Shown piece after piece: positions 36,057 through 45,363 of a stretch of 64,000 nucleotides of DNA (its first letter is position 1; the number at the start of each line of letters is the position of its first letter). The position numbers and the translations under genes are program-made. The DNA is from Mucilaginibacter aquaedulcis (GTDB lineage: Bacteria; Bacteroidota; Bacteroidia; Sphingobacteriales; Sphingobacteriaceae): assembly GCF_030409325.1 (NCBI RefSeq), contig NZ_JAUFPR010000002.1:1302001-1366000 (forward strand). The letters are read 5' to 3'. Under the pieces are notes generated by a model, which was given only the letters and a program-made list of their open reading frames with translations, was not told where the DNA came from and did not search any database.

Positions 36057-37280
36057 TTAGTTCTTTGTAATCTTATAAATACTACCCTTTGCATTCTCCG
36101 GGCCGGTATCTGCATTGGTGAGTACATAAACCTCTCCCGCCTGATCTTCACCAAATCCTATTATTTTTAAATCAGGGGGGATATTTTGAAATGATATTTT
36201 ACCACGTTGCCAGTTGCTTCCCGTTTTTTGCAGATAAAATACTTTGCCTACCCAATCGGCAAACACGTATTTACTTTGTAATATGGGTAGCTGTTTTCCC
36301 CGATAAACATATCCGCCTATAACCGATATCCCTTCTTTATGGCTATATTCGGTAATAGGCATGGTGATCCCTCTAATATCACAGCCGGTTGCCGGATTGT
36401 AGCAATGAGTGCCTTCCATTAAGCGCCACCCGTAATTAGCGCCTTTTTTAACAATATCGACCTCTTCCCAAAGATCCTGGCCTACATCACCTGCAAATAA
36501 ATCACCAGATGTTTTATCAAACGAGAAGCGGTACGGGTTACGGAAGCCATAAGCCCAAATCTCTGGCCTTGCGTCTTGCTTCCCAACAAAGGGATTACTT
36601 TTAGGTACATTATATGGCGAACCTGCATTAACATCAATGCGCAATATTTTGCCAAGCAGTGTATTTATATTTTGGCCATTGCCAAAATCTCCATGTTTAT
36701 CACCCTGACCACCACCATCACCGAATGAAATATACAAATAACCATCAGGCCCAAACTGGATGCAGCCGCCATCATGATTTCCATCAGGCTTATCAACAGC
36801 AAGTATAATGCGGCCGCTATTAGGGTCAATCTTATCAGCGTTTACAGATAGTTTATATTCCGCAATTACATCTTTATGATCAAATTTGCCGGTTGTGGTA
36901 GCACTGTAAAAAACGTAGATCTTTTTATTTGATTTAAATTGCGGGTGCAGACAAATACCTAACAAACCACGTTCCTCATAACCTTTGTTTACTTTCAGCA
37001 TTTTGCTTCGCAAATCAAGAAGAGGTTCTTCTGCTAATTTTCCGTTTTTAATAACGCGTATTAATCCGGATTGCTCTGTTACCCATATATCACCATTGCC
37101 AGGAAAGGTAAGGGCCGTAGGCGAATGCAGCTTATCTGCAACCTGACTCACATTCACTGTAATAACCGGTGGTTCTGTACTTTTTTGGTAAGCTTTGCTT
37201 TGATGTAAAACATAGGAGGGCAATACACATATAGCGATGCCTGCCCCCAAAAGCTTTAATAAAGAAAAATGTTTTGTCAT
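36057..37280 (-). CDS. PQQ-dependent sugar dehydrogenase (YliI/soluble GDH-like)
   Basis: 407 residues with an N-terminal signal region (1-25). The six-bladed GSDH propeller is recognised from SPTALTFPGNGDIWVTEQSG, RGLLGICLHPQF, DGNHDGGCIQFGPDGYLYISFGDGGG (read as two blocks) and PYRFSFD. The catalytic His of the family lies in the GNHDGG block. It oxidises aldoses in the periplasm using PQQ as cofactor. No PQQ synthesis gene is in the window, so PQQ would be scavenged or made elsewhere. It lies 20 bp downstream of the GH2 gene, probably in one unit. Confidence 0.93.
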   Translation of the reverse strand: MTKHFSLLKLLGAGIAICVLPSYVLHQSKAYQKSTEPPVITVNVSQVADKLHSPTALTFPGNGDIWVTEQSGLIRVIKNGKLAEEPLLDLRSKMLKVNKGYEERGLLGICLHPQFKSNKKIYVFYSATTTGKFDHKDVIAEYKLSVNADKIDPNSGRIILAVDKPDGNHDGGCIQFGPDGYLYISFGDGGGQGDKHGDFGNGQNINTLLGKILRIDVNAGSPYNVPKSNPFVGKQDARPEIWAYGFRNPYRFSFDKTSGDLFAGDVGQDLWEEVDIVKKGANYGWRLMEGTHCYNPATGCDIRGITMPITEYSHKEGISVIGGYVYRGKQLPILQSKYVFADWVGKVFYLQKTGSNWQRGKISFQNIPPDLKIIGFGEDQAGEVYVLTNADTGPENAKGSIYKITKN

Positions 37281-37300
37281 GATAGATTATTAGTATTGGC

Positions 37301-40078
37301 TTATTTTTTTTGGTAGGTGCTGGTAAAATCAAACCATAAGGTTCCTTTAACAGGTTTGCTGTATCCGTGGTTCTTTTGGCTTTGAGGCCCCATTTCGGAA
37401 GCTGATTGAAACTTAGTACCAATAGGGCTAATAGCATTTAAAAAGCCTATGCTACCTTGTGGAAATGCCGGTTCTACATTGTTATTAGCGAGGGCTGCCT
37501 GCTCCCTGGCTGGTTGCAGCATTTGCAGGTACATATTTTTATCTTCAGTATAAACCGTAAATGGCGATTCCATGTTTTCAATCACCACCCAATTCACTTC
37601 AGCATGGTAACCCTTAAATTCAGGATATCCCCATGTTTCACCGGTTATGGTATTATTGTAAGCCTTATGCCATACACCAAATTGCTCACCTTTGAGCCTG
37701 TTTTTCCAAACCCGGTAAGGGCCGCGGCCAAGCCATTTCATCCCGGTAATTTTTTCTTCAGGATAATTAAATGTAATGCCCATAAAATCGGCATCATCCT
37801 GCTGCGTATATTGATACTCCAGCTTAACCGGATGTCCCGGAGCAAAGGTCCATTTTGCGCCTAAGGCTCCGGTTCCATCATAATTGGCAGTAATGATATA
37901 TTGCCCGTTGTGAACGCCGTGTGTGAATGATTTTAAACTGGCATCAACACCAGCTTGCACCGGCCCGCCGGATAATGATATGGTGCCTGTGGCTTTCACT
38001 ACTTTTTGAATATACCCTGTCGCCTTATCAAAATAATAAGTATTACCATCACACTTCACAATAAGCGACTGATCTGTTTCTTCGGTCTTAATTGCCAACT
38101 TAACAGCTGGTGATGGCGCTAACTGATGTACAATATCTATGGGTGATTTTATAGCCCAGCTCCAGGTAAATATTTCTTTTTGGTCGGGCCCGTAAGCTGT
38201 AAGATACAATGCGTCATTTTTTTTCCATGAAGAAGGTAACGCCAGGTTAAGAAATCCTTTTTGGCCCGGTTTAAGATCGGGTGCCGAGTAAATACCTTTG
38301 CCAGTTACAACAGGAGCTGTATTTTTAGCTAATGCGACGGGGAGTTTAACCAGCTTCCACTTAAATGTGCATTGGTTAAGGTTAGTGAAAGCATATCTGT
38401 TCTCTACAGGTATTTTTCCATCAAAATTTCCGTCAATCGGTTTAGGGTTGATATAAACCGGTGACCAGATCTCTTTTATGGTGTAAAAGCTGCCTTCTTT
38501 TTCGCGGTGTGGGCCAACAATTCCGTCGGGCGCGTGGTTTCCATCCGAATCATATATCCCGTTTTTATCGGTGCGGATAACAGCCTCATCCAAAAGCGCC
38601 CATATGAAACCTCCTCCTCCATGCGGGTGTTTCATCATTTGAACCCAAAAATCGTCAAGTCCCGCTCCAGCCCCACCATCATACAAACCATGCATAAACT
38701 CAGTTGGGAAGAAAACGTCCTGCCCTGTTTCAGTTGCTTTAACCATGTAGTTATAATCAGGATAATGCTTGGTATCGGTACCGTTAAACTTTTCCCATGG
38801 GTGGATCACGGTACGTTTTTGAGGATCGTATAGTGCATAATCATTATCCAGTCCGCGATTAAAGCCTCCCTCATTACCATTGTCCCAAAACAGGATAGCG
38901 GGATGGTTTACATCACGCACAACCAATTCCTTAACTAATTTTCGCCCTACAACAGTATCATATTTTGCCTGCCAACCGGTCAATTCATCCAAAACATACA
39001 GACCCAAAGAATCGCATACATCTAAAAAATTATGATCTGGAGGGTAATGCGACATGCGTACAGCATTCATATTCATTTCCTTCATGAGCTTAACATCCAT
39101 TATCTGAATGCCGTGGCTAAGCGTACGGCCGCTCTCGGGCCAAAAACTGTGGCGGTTGCAGCCTTTCATGATAATTTTTGTCCCGTTCACATAAAGTCCA
39201 TCGTTAACTCTTAACTCAACCGTGCGGAAACCGAACTTTTGTTTGATTTGGTGGATAAGACCTTGTTTCCCTTTTATTTTAACTATTACCTGGTACAGGT
39301 TAGGAAATTCGGCACTCCACAATAAAGGTCTATTAAAATTAGCCTTTATCTGCTGATACTCATTAGAAGTATCTGCCTTAACCGAAAAGGGCTTGCCAAC
39401 ATTTTCGCCATTCAGTTTTTGAACCTGCGCCTCAAAGGTTTCGTTTCCTTTTAAGTTTTGTGTGTACACATCCATGGCAAATGAGCCATCGTCCTTTGCG
39501 TTTACAGCTACTCTCTCAATAAAAGTATTGGGTACTATTTCAAGATAAACGGGCCGAAAAATGCCTCCAAAAACCCAAAAATCACTATTCCTTCTTTCCG
39601 CGTCATTAACAGAAGCGTTTGCCGATGTTTTATCTACAGTTACTTCTAATAAATTTTGAGCGTTGTGTTTGATCAGGTTGGTAATATCATATTTAAAACG
39701 ATAAAAACTACCTTGGTGCACCGGCCCTGCTTGCTTACCATTGATCAGCACTTTTGTGTCGGTCATGGAGCCTTCAAAAACAATATAGATTTTTTTATCG
39801 CTCCAATTATTTGTCGGAAAAAAATATCGATACAATCCCTGTTCATTTGCCTTATTTTTATCATGGCCATAATTGTAGGTGCCAAAACCCTGTAATTCCC
39901 AATTTGATGGAACAGAGATCTTGGTCCATTTACCGCTATTTCTGCCGCCAGTACAATAAAAATCCCATTGTATGGTATGATCCTTATCCGTTCCAGAAAG
40001 ATATTTGATTATAGTCTCCTGCGACATAGCACTGCAGGAGATACTCATGAATAATAAATACAAAAATATTTTTTTCAC
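37301..40078 (-). CDS. Glycoside hydrolase family 2 (beta-galactosidase-like)
   Basis: 925 residues with a GTG start and a signal peptide (1-19). A GH2 N-terminal sugar-binding jelly roll (about 20-200), an Ig-like domain (200-300), a TIM barrel (300-560) and C-terminal beta domains follow. The acid/base is Glu403 in DNGNEGG and the likely nucleophile Glu460 in PTEFMHG. The barrel start KGCNRHSFWPESGR and the VRMSHYPPD block are typical. Specificity may be beta-galactosidase, but related GH2 enzymes cleave other beta-glycosides. Freed sugar could be oxidised by the dehydrogenase encoded next. Confidence 0.92.
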   Translation of the reverse strand: MKKIFLYLLFMSISCSAMSQETIIKYLSGTDKDHTIQWDFYCTGGRNSGKWTKISVPSNWELQGFGTYNYGHDKNKANEQGLYRYFFPTNNWSDKKIYIVFEGSMTDTKVLINGKQAGPVHQGSFYRFKYDITNLIKHNAQNLLEVTVDKTSANASVNDAERRNSDFWVFGGIFRPVYLEIVPNTFIERVAVNAKDDGSFAMDVYTQNLKGNETFEAQVQKLNGENVGKPFSVKADTSNEYQQIKANFNRPLLWSAEFPNLYQVIVKIKGKQGLIHQIKQKFGFRTVELRVNDGLYVNGTKIIMKGCNRHSFWPESGRTLSHGIQIMDVKLMKEMNMNAVRMSHYPPDHNFLDVCDSLGLYVLDELTGWQAKYDTVVGRKLVKELVVRDVNHPAILFWDNGNEGGFNRGLDNDYALYDPQKRTVIHPWEKFNGTDTKHYPDYNYMVKATETGQDVFFPTEFMHGLYDGGAGAGLDDFWVQMMKHPHGGGGFIWALLDEAVIRTDKNGIYDSDGNHAPDGIVGPHREKEGSFYTIKEIWSPVYINPKPIDGNFDGKIPVENRYAFTNLNQCTFKWKLVKLPVALAKNTAPVVTGKGIYSAPDLKPGQKGFLNLALPSSWKKNDALYLTAYGPDQKEIFTWSWAIKSPIDIVHQLAPSPAVKLAIKTEETDQSLIVKCDGNTYYFDKATGYIQKVVKATGTISLSGGPVQAGVDASLKSFTHGVHNGQYIITANYDGTGALGAKWTFAPGHPVKLEYQYTQQDDADFMGITFNYPEEKITGMKWLGRGPYRVWKNRLKGEQFGVWHKAYNNTITGETWGYPEFKGYHAEVNWVVIENMESPFTVYTEDKNMYLQMLQPAREQAALANNNVEPAFPQGSIGFLNAISPIGTKFQSASEMGPQSQKNHGYSKPVKGTLWFDFTSTYQKK

Positions 40079-41072
40079 TAAAGGTAATTTTTGGCAGATG
40101 TGACAGAATTTAAAGCTTCATTTGAAACCCTAAAACAAGATTACTTACTATTGAACATCAAAAGAAAAATACTCGTAATAAAAACTATGCAATCGTTCCC
40201 GAAGCCTTTAAAACACGTTTAAATATCAAATAGTTTTATACTTAGTTGCATATTATGCAATATAGCTTTCTGATTTTTTGCGAGTAACTTGTTACTATTC
40301 CATTAATTGGGGATCTATATGGTCGAACAACATAGTCTACGAAACGATACAATAGAAAATTATAAAAATGAAAAAATCTGTAAACAATTCATTTGCAGAT
40401 TTTGTTATCTTAAAACAATATAAGTTACAGCGAAAGAGAGATTCGATACCATATAATTCTAATATGTAAATCAACATAATAAATTAATTTTTTGGTCACT
40501 ACATTGCGACTTATTTGGAATGAGCATTTGAAACGAGATCTCTATACAGTCCTGTACCTTCCGCAATCCATATCCATCATTTATCAAATACTTAGATTAT
40601 CTAAACTTGGATCTTCCTATAACTGTAAATAGTTGTTTGTGTTAAGCATGTGGGAAAGATATTTGAACTGTAAGTGATCCTTTTTTTAAGTTTTATAGAA
40701 CTTCTATTTTACGAACTCATTTATAAAAAGGGATTCGTAAAGCTTTGTTATTCTCCAGTAAAACTTCAATCAGTTTATTATCTAAAGGAGTGAGATACAG
40801 TGATGCAAAAAATCATCCATACTGCTATCATAAAAATTATCGGATATTAGATATGATCAATTCGCTGCAACTTTTTACCGCTTCTACTATTAAATACTCA
40901 ATGATTGTGTAATTTTCTTTATCAATATGATCAGCTTCAAAAACTTTCATCCAGGCTAAAGTTCATTAAAAACGGATTTGTTTTGACCAAGAAACATCTT
41001 CACAACGCAAACATCATCAGTTTTGTTCCTTTGCTATCCATTAAGAAATATGATTCCTAACTATCACGTATC

Positions 41073-41410
41073 TTAGACTGCAGTAGTCGGCATATCAGTA
41101 TTTTCATAAAGTCTTTGAAGTTCAGTTTCAATATAAGGCTTACACCAATTTGAATTTTATCTGTACAATCAAGAGTATCAAAAAAAAAGTCAGGTTGATC
41201 ATCAATAAGATGCATATTCAATATCCTTTTTCTGTAACCTAAAGAGCGTAAATCCGTTTAATCAAAAGGAAAATATATTTAGATATAATATTCCTCGAGA
41301 TTTTATCTTTTTAAATTCACTTGGTCAAAGTTTTCCAAGTCATTTTTTTGACTACATTCACGACAAAGAATAAATTGGTAAACCAATTTTCTTAAGAGAC
41401 TATTCTCCAA
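41073..41410 (-). pseudogene. Possible decayed coding fragment, unidentified
   Basis: On the minus strand one frame from 41410 reads as protein-like sequence (VYQFILCRECSQKNDLENF, then LNMHLIDDQPDFFFDTLD) broken by three TAA codons. After a shift of frame it continues as CKPYIETELQRLYENTDMP to a stop at 41073. A further fragment at about 40690-40960 (LDNKLIEVLLENNKALRIPF) is also stop-ridden. No family was recognised, and the number of stops is not far below chance for AT-rich DNA, so this is a weak call. Confidence 0.25.
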
Positions 41411-41437
41411 TCAGTTACAGACTTGTATTGTAACTGA
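41411..41437. promoter_or_regulatory. Inverted repeat upstream of the polysaccharide operon
   Basis: Perfect 9-bp arms TCAGTTACA (41411-41419) and TGTAACTGA (41429-41437) with a 9-base spacer, 42 bp before the first start codon. It could be a protein-binding site or a leader hairpin controlling read-through into the long operon. No TAnnTTTG box is clear nearby. Confidence 0.45.
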
Positions 41438-41479
41438 CGAAGCGAAGCTCTGTACAGATCAAATCGCTAATTTTTTTAA

Positions 41480-42754
41480 TTGACAGTTTCCTCAAAAGTA
41501 ATCAGTATTGAAGGATTATCTAAAGCTTATCAGCTGGGTGATTTCGGAAGCGGGACCCTCAGCCGCGATTTAGCACAATACTGGGCAAAAATGCGCGGCA
41601 AACCCGATCCATTCTCAATCATTCGTGAACTTAATGACTGTAAATTTCAGGATAAAAGCGATATTGTTTGGAGTCTCAAAGACTTAAGCTTTGAAGTAGA
41701 AAAGGGCGATATTATTGGTATAATAGGGCGTAATGGAGCGGGTAAAAGTACGTTATTGAAGATTTTGAGCAGAGTTACTTCCCCTACTGCTGGTAAAATA
41801 AAAATAAAAGGCCGCATATCAAGCTTGTTAGAAGTAGGTACTGGTTTTCATCCTGAACTCACCGGCAAAGAAAATATTTATCTCAATGGTGCTGTACTTG
41901 GTATGCGTCGGGCCGAAATTAAACGAAATTTTGATGAGATTGTCGATTTTTCAGGCGTTGAACGCTATATTAACACACCGGTAAAACGCTATTCCTCAGG
42001 CATGTACGTACGACTTGCTTTCGCTGTGGCTGCTCATCTTGAGTCAGAGATACTTATTATTGACGAAGTTTTAGCTGTGGGCGACGCAGAATTCCAGAAA
42101 AAATGCCTTGGCAAAATCGGGCAGGTAAGCAAGGGCGAAGGACGCACAGTTTTATTTGTCAGTCACAATATGGCAGCAGTAAAAACACTTTGCAGTAAAG
42201 GGTTGGTCCTTGCCAATGGACAACTCATTTATAAAGGAGCGCAATTGGAAGCAGTGAGCTTTTATCAACAGGATAATAATATCAGGTCAGCGTTCGTACA
42301 CCATGGTGATTTGCATTCAGCACCAGGCAATGAAAATATTCGGATACTGAAATTCGCTATAAAATCCAGCGGAAACTATGGCATCACTATTTCAACTGGC
42401 CTTGAATTTGAAATGACTTTTTTTAACCAAAAATCCAATATCAACCTAGATGCCACTTTCGAATTGAAAAACAGTGACGAAATACAGGTATTTCATAATG
42501 GCGTGTTAATATCAACCAATGGTGATTCAAGAACAGGCCTCTATACCGTACGATGTCATGTTCCACCATATTTGCTGAACGCAGGTAACTATAAATTCAA
42601 ACTGATATTCGGTGAAAATCAACGCTATCTATTGTTTAGTGCAGATGATTTCATCGGCTTTGAGGTTGAAAACGAAATAAAAGGAAGCAATAGTGCTTTA
42701 GTTCCTGGCGTTATTCATCCTAAATTTGATTTTATTATTGATTATCAGTCATAA
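41480..42754 (+). CDS. wzt: Polysaccharide ABC transporter ATP-binding protein (Wzt-like)
   Basis: 424 residues. The start is TTG at 41480: a TAA lies directly upstream in frame, and the first ATG would remove the conserved N-terminus. Walker A is GRNGAGKST (83-91), the signature YSSGMYVRLAFA and Walker B ILIIDEVLAVGD. The nucleotide-binding domain carries the Wzt-type N-terminal insertion (about 25-60). A C-terminal beta-sandwich (about 270-424) is the glycan-binding Wzt_C domain, which recognises a cap on the polymer. It should energise export of a lipid-linked polysaccharide, but no Wzm permease gene is next to it or elsewhere in the window. Confidence 0.93.
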   Translation: MTVSSKVISIEGLSKAYQLGDFGSGTLSRDLAQYWAKMRGKPDPFSIIRELNDCKFQDKSDIVWSLKDLSFEVEKGDIIGIIGRNGAGKSTLLKILSRVTSPTAGKIKIKGRISSLLEVGTGFHPELTGKENIYLNGAVLGMRRAEIKRNFDEIVDFSGVERYINTPVKRYSSGMYVRLAFAVAAHLESEILIIDEVLAVGDAEFQKKCLGKIGQVSKGEGRTVLFVSHNMAAVKTLCSKGLVLANGQLIYKGAQLEAVSFYQQDNNIRSAFVHHGDLHSAPGNENIRILKFAIKSSGNYGITISTGLEFEMTFFNQKSNINLDATFELKNSDEIQVFHNGVLISTNGDSRTGLYTVRCHVPPYLLNAGNYKFKLIFGENQRYLLFSADDFIGFEVENEIKGSNSALVPGVIHPKFDFIIDYQS

Positions 42755-42760
42755 TTTGTC

Positions 42761-43165
42761 ATGAATAGCCCGCAACTAATACACCTCCCAAAGTTTCTAG
42801 ATAATCGCGGTAACCTGTCATTTATTGAAGAAAAAAATCATATCCCATTCAAAATCGAACGAGCCTACTGGATTTATGACGTGCCGGGAGGTGAACATCG
42901 TGGGGGACATGCATATCGACACTTAGACGAATTTATTGTTGCTTTGAGCGGCAGTTTTGACGTTGTGCTGCATGATGGGCACAAAGAAATGAAATTTAGT
43001 CTTAACCGCTCCTACTACGGTCTTTATATTCCCAGAATGATGTGGCGGGATATCGAGAATTTCTCGACTAACTCCCTGGCGCTCATCCTTTCTAATGGTG
43101 GATATGACGAACTGGACTATATCCGAGATTTTGATGAGTTTGCAAACGATGTGCATAATCAGTAA
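42761..43165 (+). CDS. WxcM/FdtA-type sugar 3,4-ketoisomerase (paralogue 1)
   Basis: 134 residues, a single cupin. The family pattern is DNRGNLSFIEEKNHIPF near the start and VPGGEHRGGHAYRHLDEFIVALSG in the core (two blocks). Members convert dTDP-4-keto-6-deoxyglucose into the 3-keto isomer, the substrate for a 3-aminotransferase. The usual HxH pair is His50-x-Tyr52 here, whereas paralogue 2 keeps HGH. It lies 6 bp after wzt and overlaps paralogue 2 by 17 bp. Its product could differ in C4 configuration (FdtA versus QdtA type) or it may have lost activity. Confidence 0.88.
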   Translation: MNSPQLIHLPKFLDNRGNLSFIEEKNHIPFKIERAYWIYDVPGGEHRGGHAYRHLDEFIVALSGSFDVVLHDGHKEMKFSLNRSYYGLYIPRMMWRDIENFSTNSLALILSNGGYDELDYIRDFDEFANDVHNQ

Positions 43166-43580
43166 GACTTCCACAATCTTTGATTGCAATATTATCCACC
43201 TGAACCGGATTCATAATCGTGCAGGCAATATCACCCCTGTGGAGAATAATATTCATATCCCTTTTGATATACAGCGTGTCTATTATTTATATGATATTCC
43301 AGGAGGTGAATCAAGAGCAGCACATGGCCACAGACAATTAGAACAATTTATCGTAGCGGCAAGTGGCAGCTTTGATTTGACCATTGACGATGGTATAAGT
43401 AAAAAAACCGTATTGTTAAACCGCCCTTATATGGGCCTACATATCAAAAGAGGGATCTGGCGCGATATTTCGAATTTTTCATCAGGTGCTATTTGCCTGG
43501 TATTGGCTTCTTTACCTTATGATGAGAAGGATTACATTAGAAATTATGATGAATTTAAAATGTACAAATTATCATCTTGA
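43149..43580 (+). CDS. WxcM/FdtA-type sugar 3,4-ketoisomerase (paralogue 2)
   Basis: 143 residues from the ATG at 43149; earlier in-frame starts would overlap paralogue 1 more deeply, and the first 18 residues from there do not look like the family. The cupin motif ESRAAHGHRQLEQFIVAASG keeps both His residues (59 and 61), so this copy is the more likely active 3,4-ketoisomerase. Its start overlaps the end of paralogue 1 and its stop overlaps the TTG of the acyltransferase. Together with the DegT aminotransferase at 45364 it should provide a dTDP-3-amino-3,6-dideoxyhexose. Confidence 0.9.
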   Translation: MCIISKTSTIFDCNIIHLNRIHNRAGNITPVENNIHIPFDIQRVYYLYDIPGGESRAAHGHRQLEQFIVAASGSFDLTIDDGISKKTVLLNRPYMGLHIKRGIWRDISNFSSGAICLVLASLPYDEKDYIRNYDEFKMYKLSS

Positions 43581-44107
43581 AACTTCCGGTTTATATATAT
43601 GGATTATGGTTCAGAATGGTTGAAGAAACCGATGCCGAATTTATTTGGGATTTGCGGACGAATCCTGAACTGGCCAGACATTTATCACCAATAGGTGATC
43701 ATATAGATAATCAACGAACCTGGATCCGCAATTACAAAACAAGGGAAGCAAAGAGAGTGGAATACTATTTCATCTTCGGCCCGAAAGAAACAGACCCATG
43801 TGGTGTAATCAGGCTATATAATATAACCGCTGATGCCTTTACTTGCGGAAGCTGGCTGATACGTCCGCGGTCTGATGAATTTGCTGCACCAGGTTCAGAT
43901 CTATTTGCGATGATATTGGGTTTTGAAACCCTCAACAAGCAGAGGTGTATATTTGATACTCGAAAAGCTAATAAAAAGGTGGTCAGGTATCATCGAATAT
44001 TCGCGAAACAGACACATGAAGATCGCGAAAATTATTATTTTGAAATCGACTGGGCACACTACCAGTACAAGAAACATTTTTTAAGTAAGATCTTGGGTAT
44101 AATATGA
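43577..44107 (+). CDS. GNAT-family acyltransferase (sugar N-acyltransferase candidate)
   Basis: 176 residues with a TTG start at 43577 in a TTGA overlap with the previous stop. The first GNAT strand (GLWFRMVEETDAEFIWDLR) begins before the first ATG at 43616, which supports the TTG. The layout resembles RimJ/RimL-type enzymes (LRTNPELARHLSP, FETLNKQRCIFDTRKANKKV). Its place between the ketoisomerases and an acyl carrier protein gene (ATGA overlap) suggests that it moves an acyl group, perhaps from acyl-ACP, to the 3-amino group of the deoxysugar. That substrate is inferred, not seen. Confidence 0.82.
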   Translation: MKLPVYIYGLWFRMVEETDAEFIWDLRTNPELARHLSPIGDHIDNQRTWIRNYKTREAKRVEYYFIFGPKETDPCGVIRLYNITADAFTCGSWLIRPRSDEFAAPGSDLFAMILGFETLNKQRCIFDTRKANKKVVRYHRIFAKQTHEDRENYYFEIDWAHYQYKKHFLSKILGII

Positions 44108-44346
44108 CAGCTATTGAAATCTTTCTAAAAAAATTTGCAGAGCAGTTTGATGAAACCGAATCGACCGTATTTAGGCCTGAAACTTTGTTTAAGGAAAATG
44201 AGGCATGGGATTCGATGACCGCTCTCTCAGTCATCGCCATGGCTGATGAAAACTATGGCGTAATACTTACTGGTGATGACGTTCGACATGCAAAAACTAT
44301 TCAAGATGTTTTTGATGCTATTACCTCAAAAATGAGCCATTCTTAA
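44104..44346 (+). CDS. Acyl carrier protein
   Basis: 80 residues, acidic and helical. The phosphopantetheine site is Ser37 in AWDSMTALS, a variant of the usual DSL. Helix 2 and helix 3 are visible (MTALSVIAMADENYG; DVRHAKTIQDVFDAI). This is a stand-alone, specialised ACP rather than the housekeeping AcpP. The ATG overlaps the acyltransferase stop and a KASIII gene follows after 33 bp, so the three are surely made together. It probably carries the acyl chain built for the amino sugar. Confidence 0.92.
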   Translation: MTAIEIFLKKFAEQFDETESTVFRPETLFKENEAWDSMTALSVIAMADENYGVILTGDDVRHAKTIQDVFDAITSKMSHS

Positions 44347-44379
44347 CGATCATCATAATCTACAACAGATTAAATCCAC

Positions 44380-45360
44380 ATGTCAGATATTTATATAAAT
44401 GCCCTCTCTTATTATCTTCCTAAAGGGAAATTGACAAACGAGATGCTTTCAGGCATGTTTCCGGGATGGAGCCCCGACAAAATTGCCTCCAAGGTCGGAG
44501 TGAGCACGCGAAACATTGCCAGTGAAAGTGAATCTGCAGCTGATTTAGCTTACCTTGCCGCACAAAACCTATTTAAGGAATATGCGATACAACCATCATC
44601 AATTGATTTTATATTATACTGTACCCAATCACCAGATTATTTTCTGCCAGCCACCTCTTGTATTCTTCAGGAACGTTTGGGAATACCTGTAAGTGCAGGT
44701 GCTTTAGATTTTAATTTGGGCTGCTCTGGTTATGTTTACGGTCTGGCTCTGGCCAAGGGTTTGATAAGCGCCCATATTGCAAAAAACATCTTGCTGCTTA
44801 CTGCCGATACTTATTCTAAGTTTATTTACGCTGAAGATAAAAGCAACCGGACAATTTTCGGCGATGGTGCATCTGCAACATTAATTTCTGATCATGGCTT
44901 CGCCCGTATCGGTGAGTTTATACTTGGAACGGATGGAAAAGGGGCTGAAAATCTTATCATCAGAAACGGTGCTATGAAGCACCTTCAGCGAGATGGTAGC
45001 CCAGGCGACTACCTATTTATGAACGGAACTGAAATATTCAATTTCACTTCTAAAGAAATTCCGCCGCTAATCACCTTAACATTAAATAAGAACCGTATTG
45101 GTGCTGAACTCATCAGTCAATATATTTTTCATCAAGCAAATATGTTTATGCTGACTCATCTGCAGAAGAAATTGGGAATTCCCTCAGAGAAATTCTATGC
45201 AGACATGAGCAACACTGGCAATACTGTATCCTCGACCATTCCGATAGCGCTTTATTGTGCCATGAAAAAATTAAGACCATCTTCTGAAGACAACTGGTTG
45301 CTTGCAGGATTTGGTGTAGGTTATTCATGGGCAGCAACCATACTTACTTTTAAGATATAA
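44380..45360 (+). CDS. 3-oxoacyl-ACP synthase III (FabH/KASIII) family protein
   Basis: 326 residues. The thiolase-fold triad is complete: Cys115 in LGCSGYVYGL, His251 in FHQAN and Asn281 in NTGNTVS, so it should condense an acyl-CoA starter with malonyl-ACP, or act as an acyl transferase as some KASIII-like enzymes do. The first pattern YYLPKGKLTNEML and GVSTRNIA are typical of specialised KASIII. It lies between the acyl carrier protein and the aminotransferase genes (3-bp gap). It may make a short beta-ketoacyl or hydroxyacyl group for sugar N-acylation. Confidence 0.92.
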   Translation: MSDIYINALSYYLPKGKLTNEMLSGMFPGWSPDKIASKVGVSTRNIASESESAADLAYLAAQNLFKEYAIQPSSIDFILYCTQSPDYFLPATSCILQERLGIPVSAGALDFNLGCSGYVYGLALAKGLISAHIAKNILLLTADTYSKFIYAEDKSNRTIFGDGASATLISDHGFARIGEFILGTDGKGAENLIIRNGAMKHLQRDGSPGDYLFMNGTEIFNFTSKEIPPLITLTLNKNRIGAELISQYIFHQANMFMLTHLQKKLGIPSEKFYADMSNTGNTVSSTIPIALYCAMKKLRPSSEDNWLLAGFGVGYSWAATILTFKI

Positions 45361-45363
45361 CCC

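Larger units (their letters stand above)
40079..41479. other. 1.4-kb AT-rich gap without an intact gene
   Basis: The longest gene-free stretch of the window, between the minus-strand GH2 gene and the plus-strand polysaccharide operon. All six frames are broken by stops. It holds an inverted repeat at 41411-41437 and short coding-like fragments on the minus strand. No tRNA, IS ends or CRISPR repeats were seen. It probably contains the operon promoter and leader plus decayed DNA. Confidence 0.7.
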
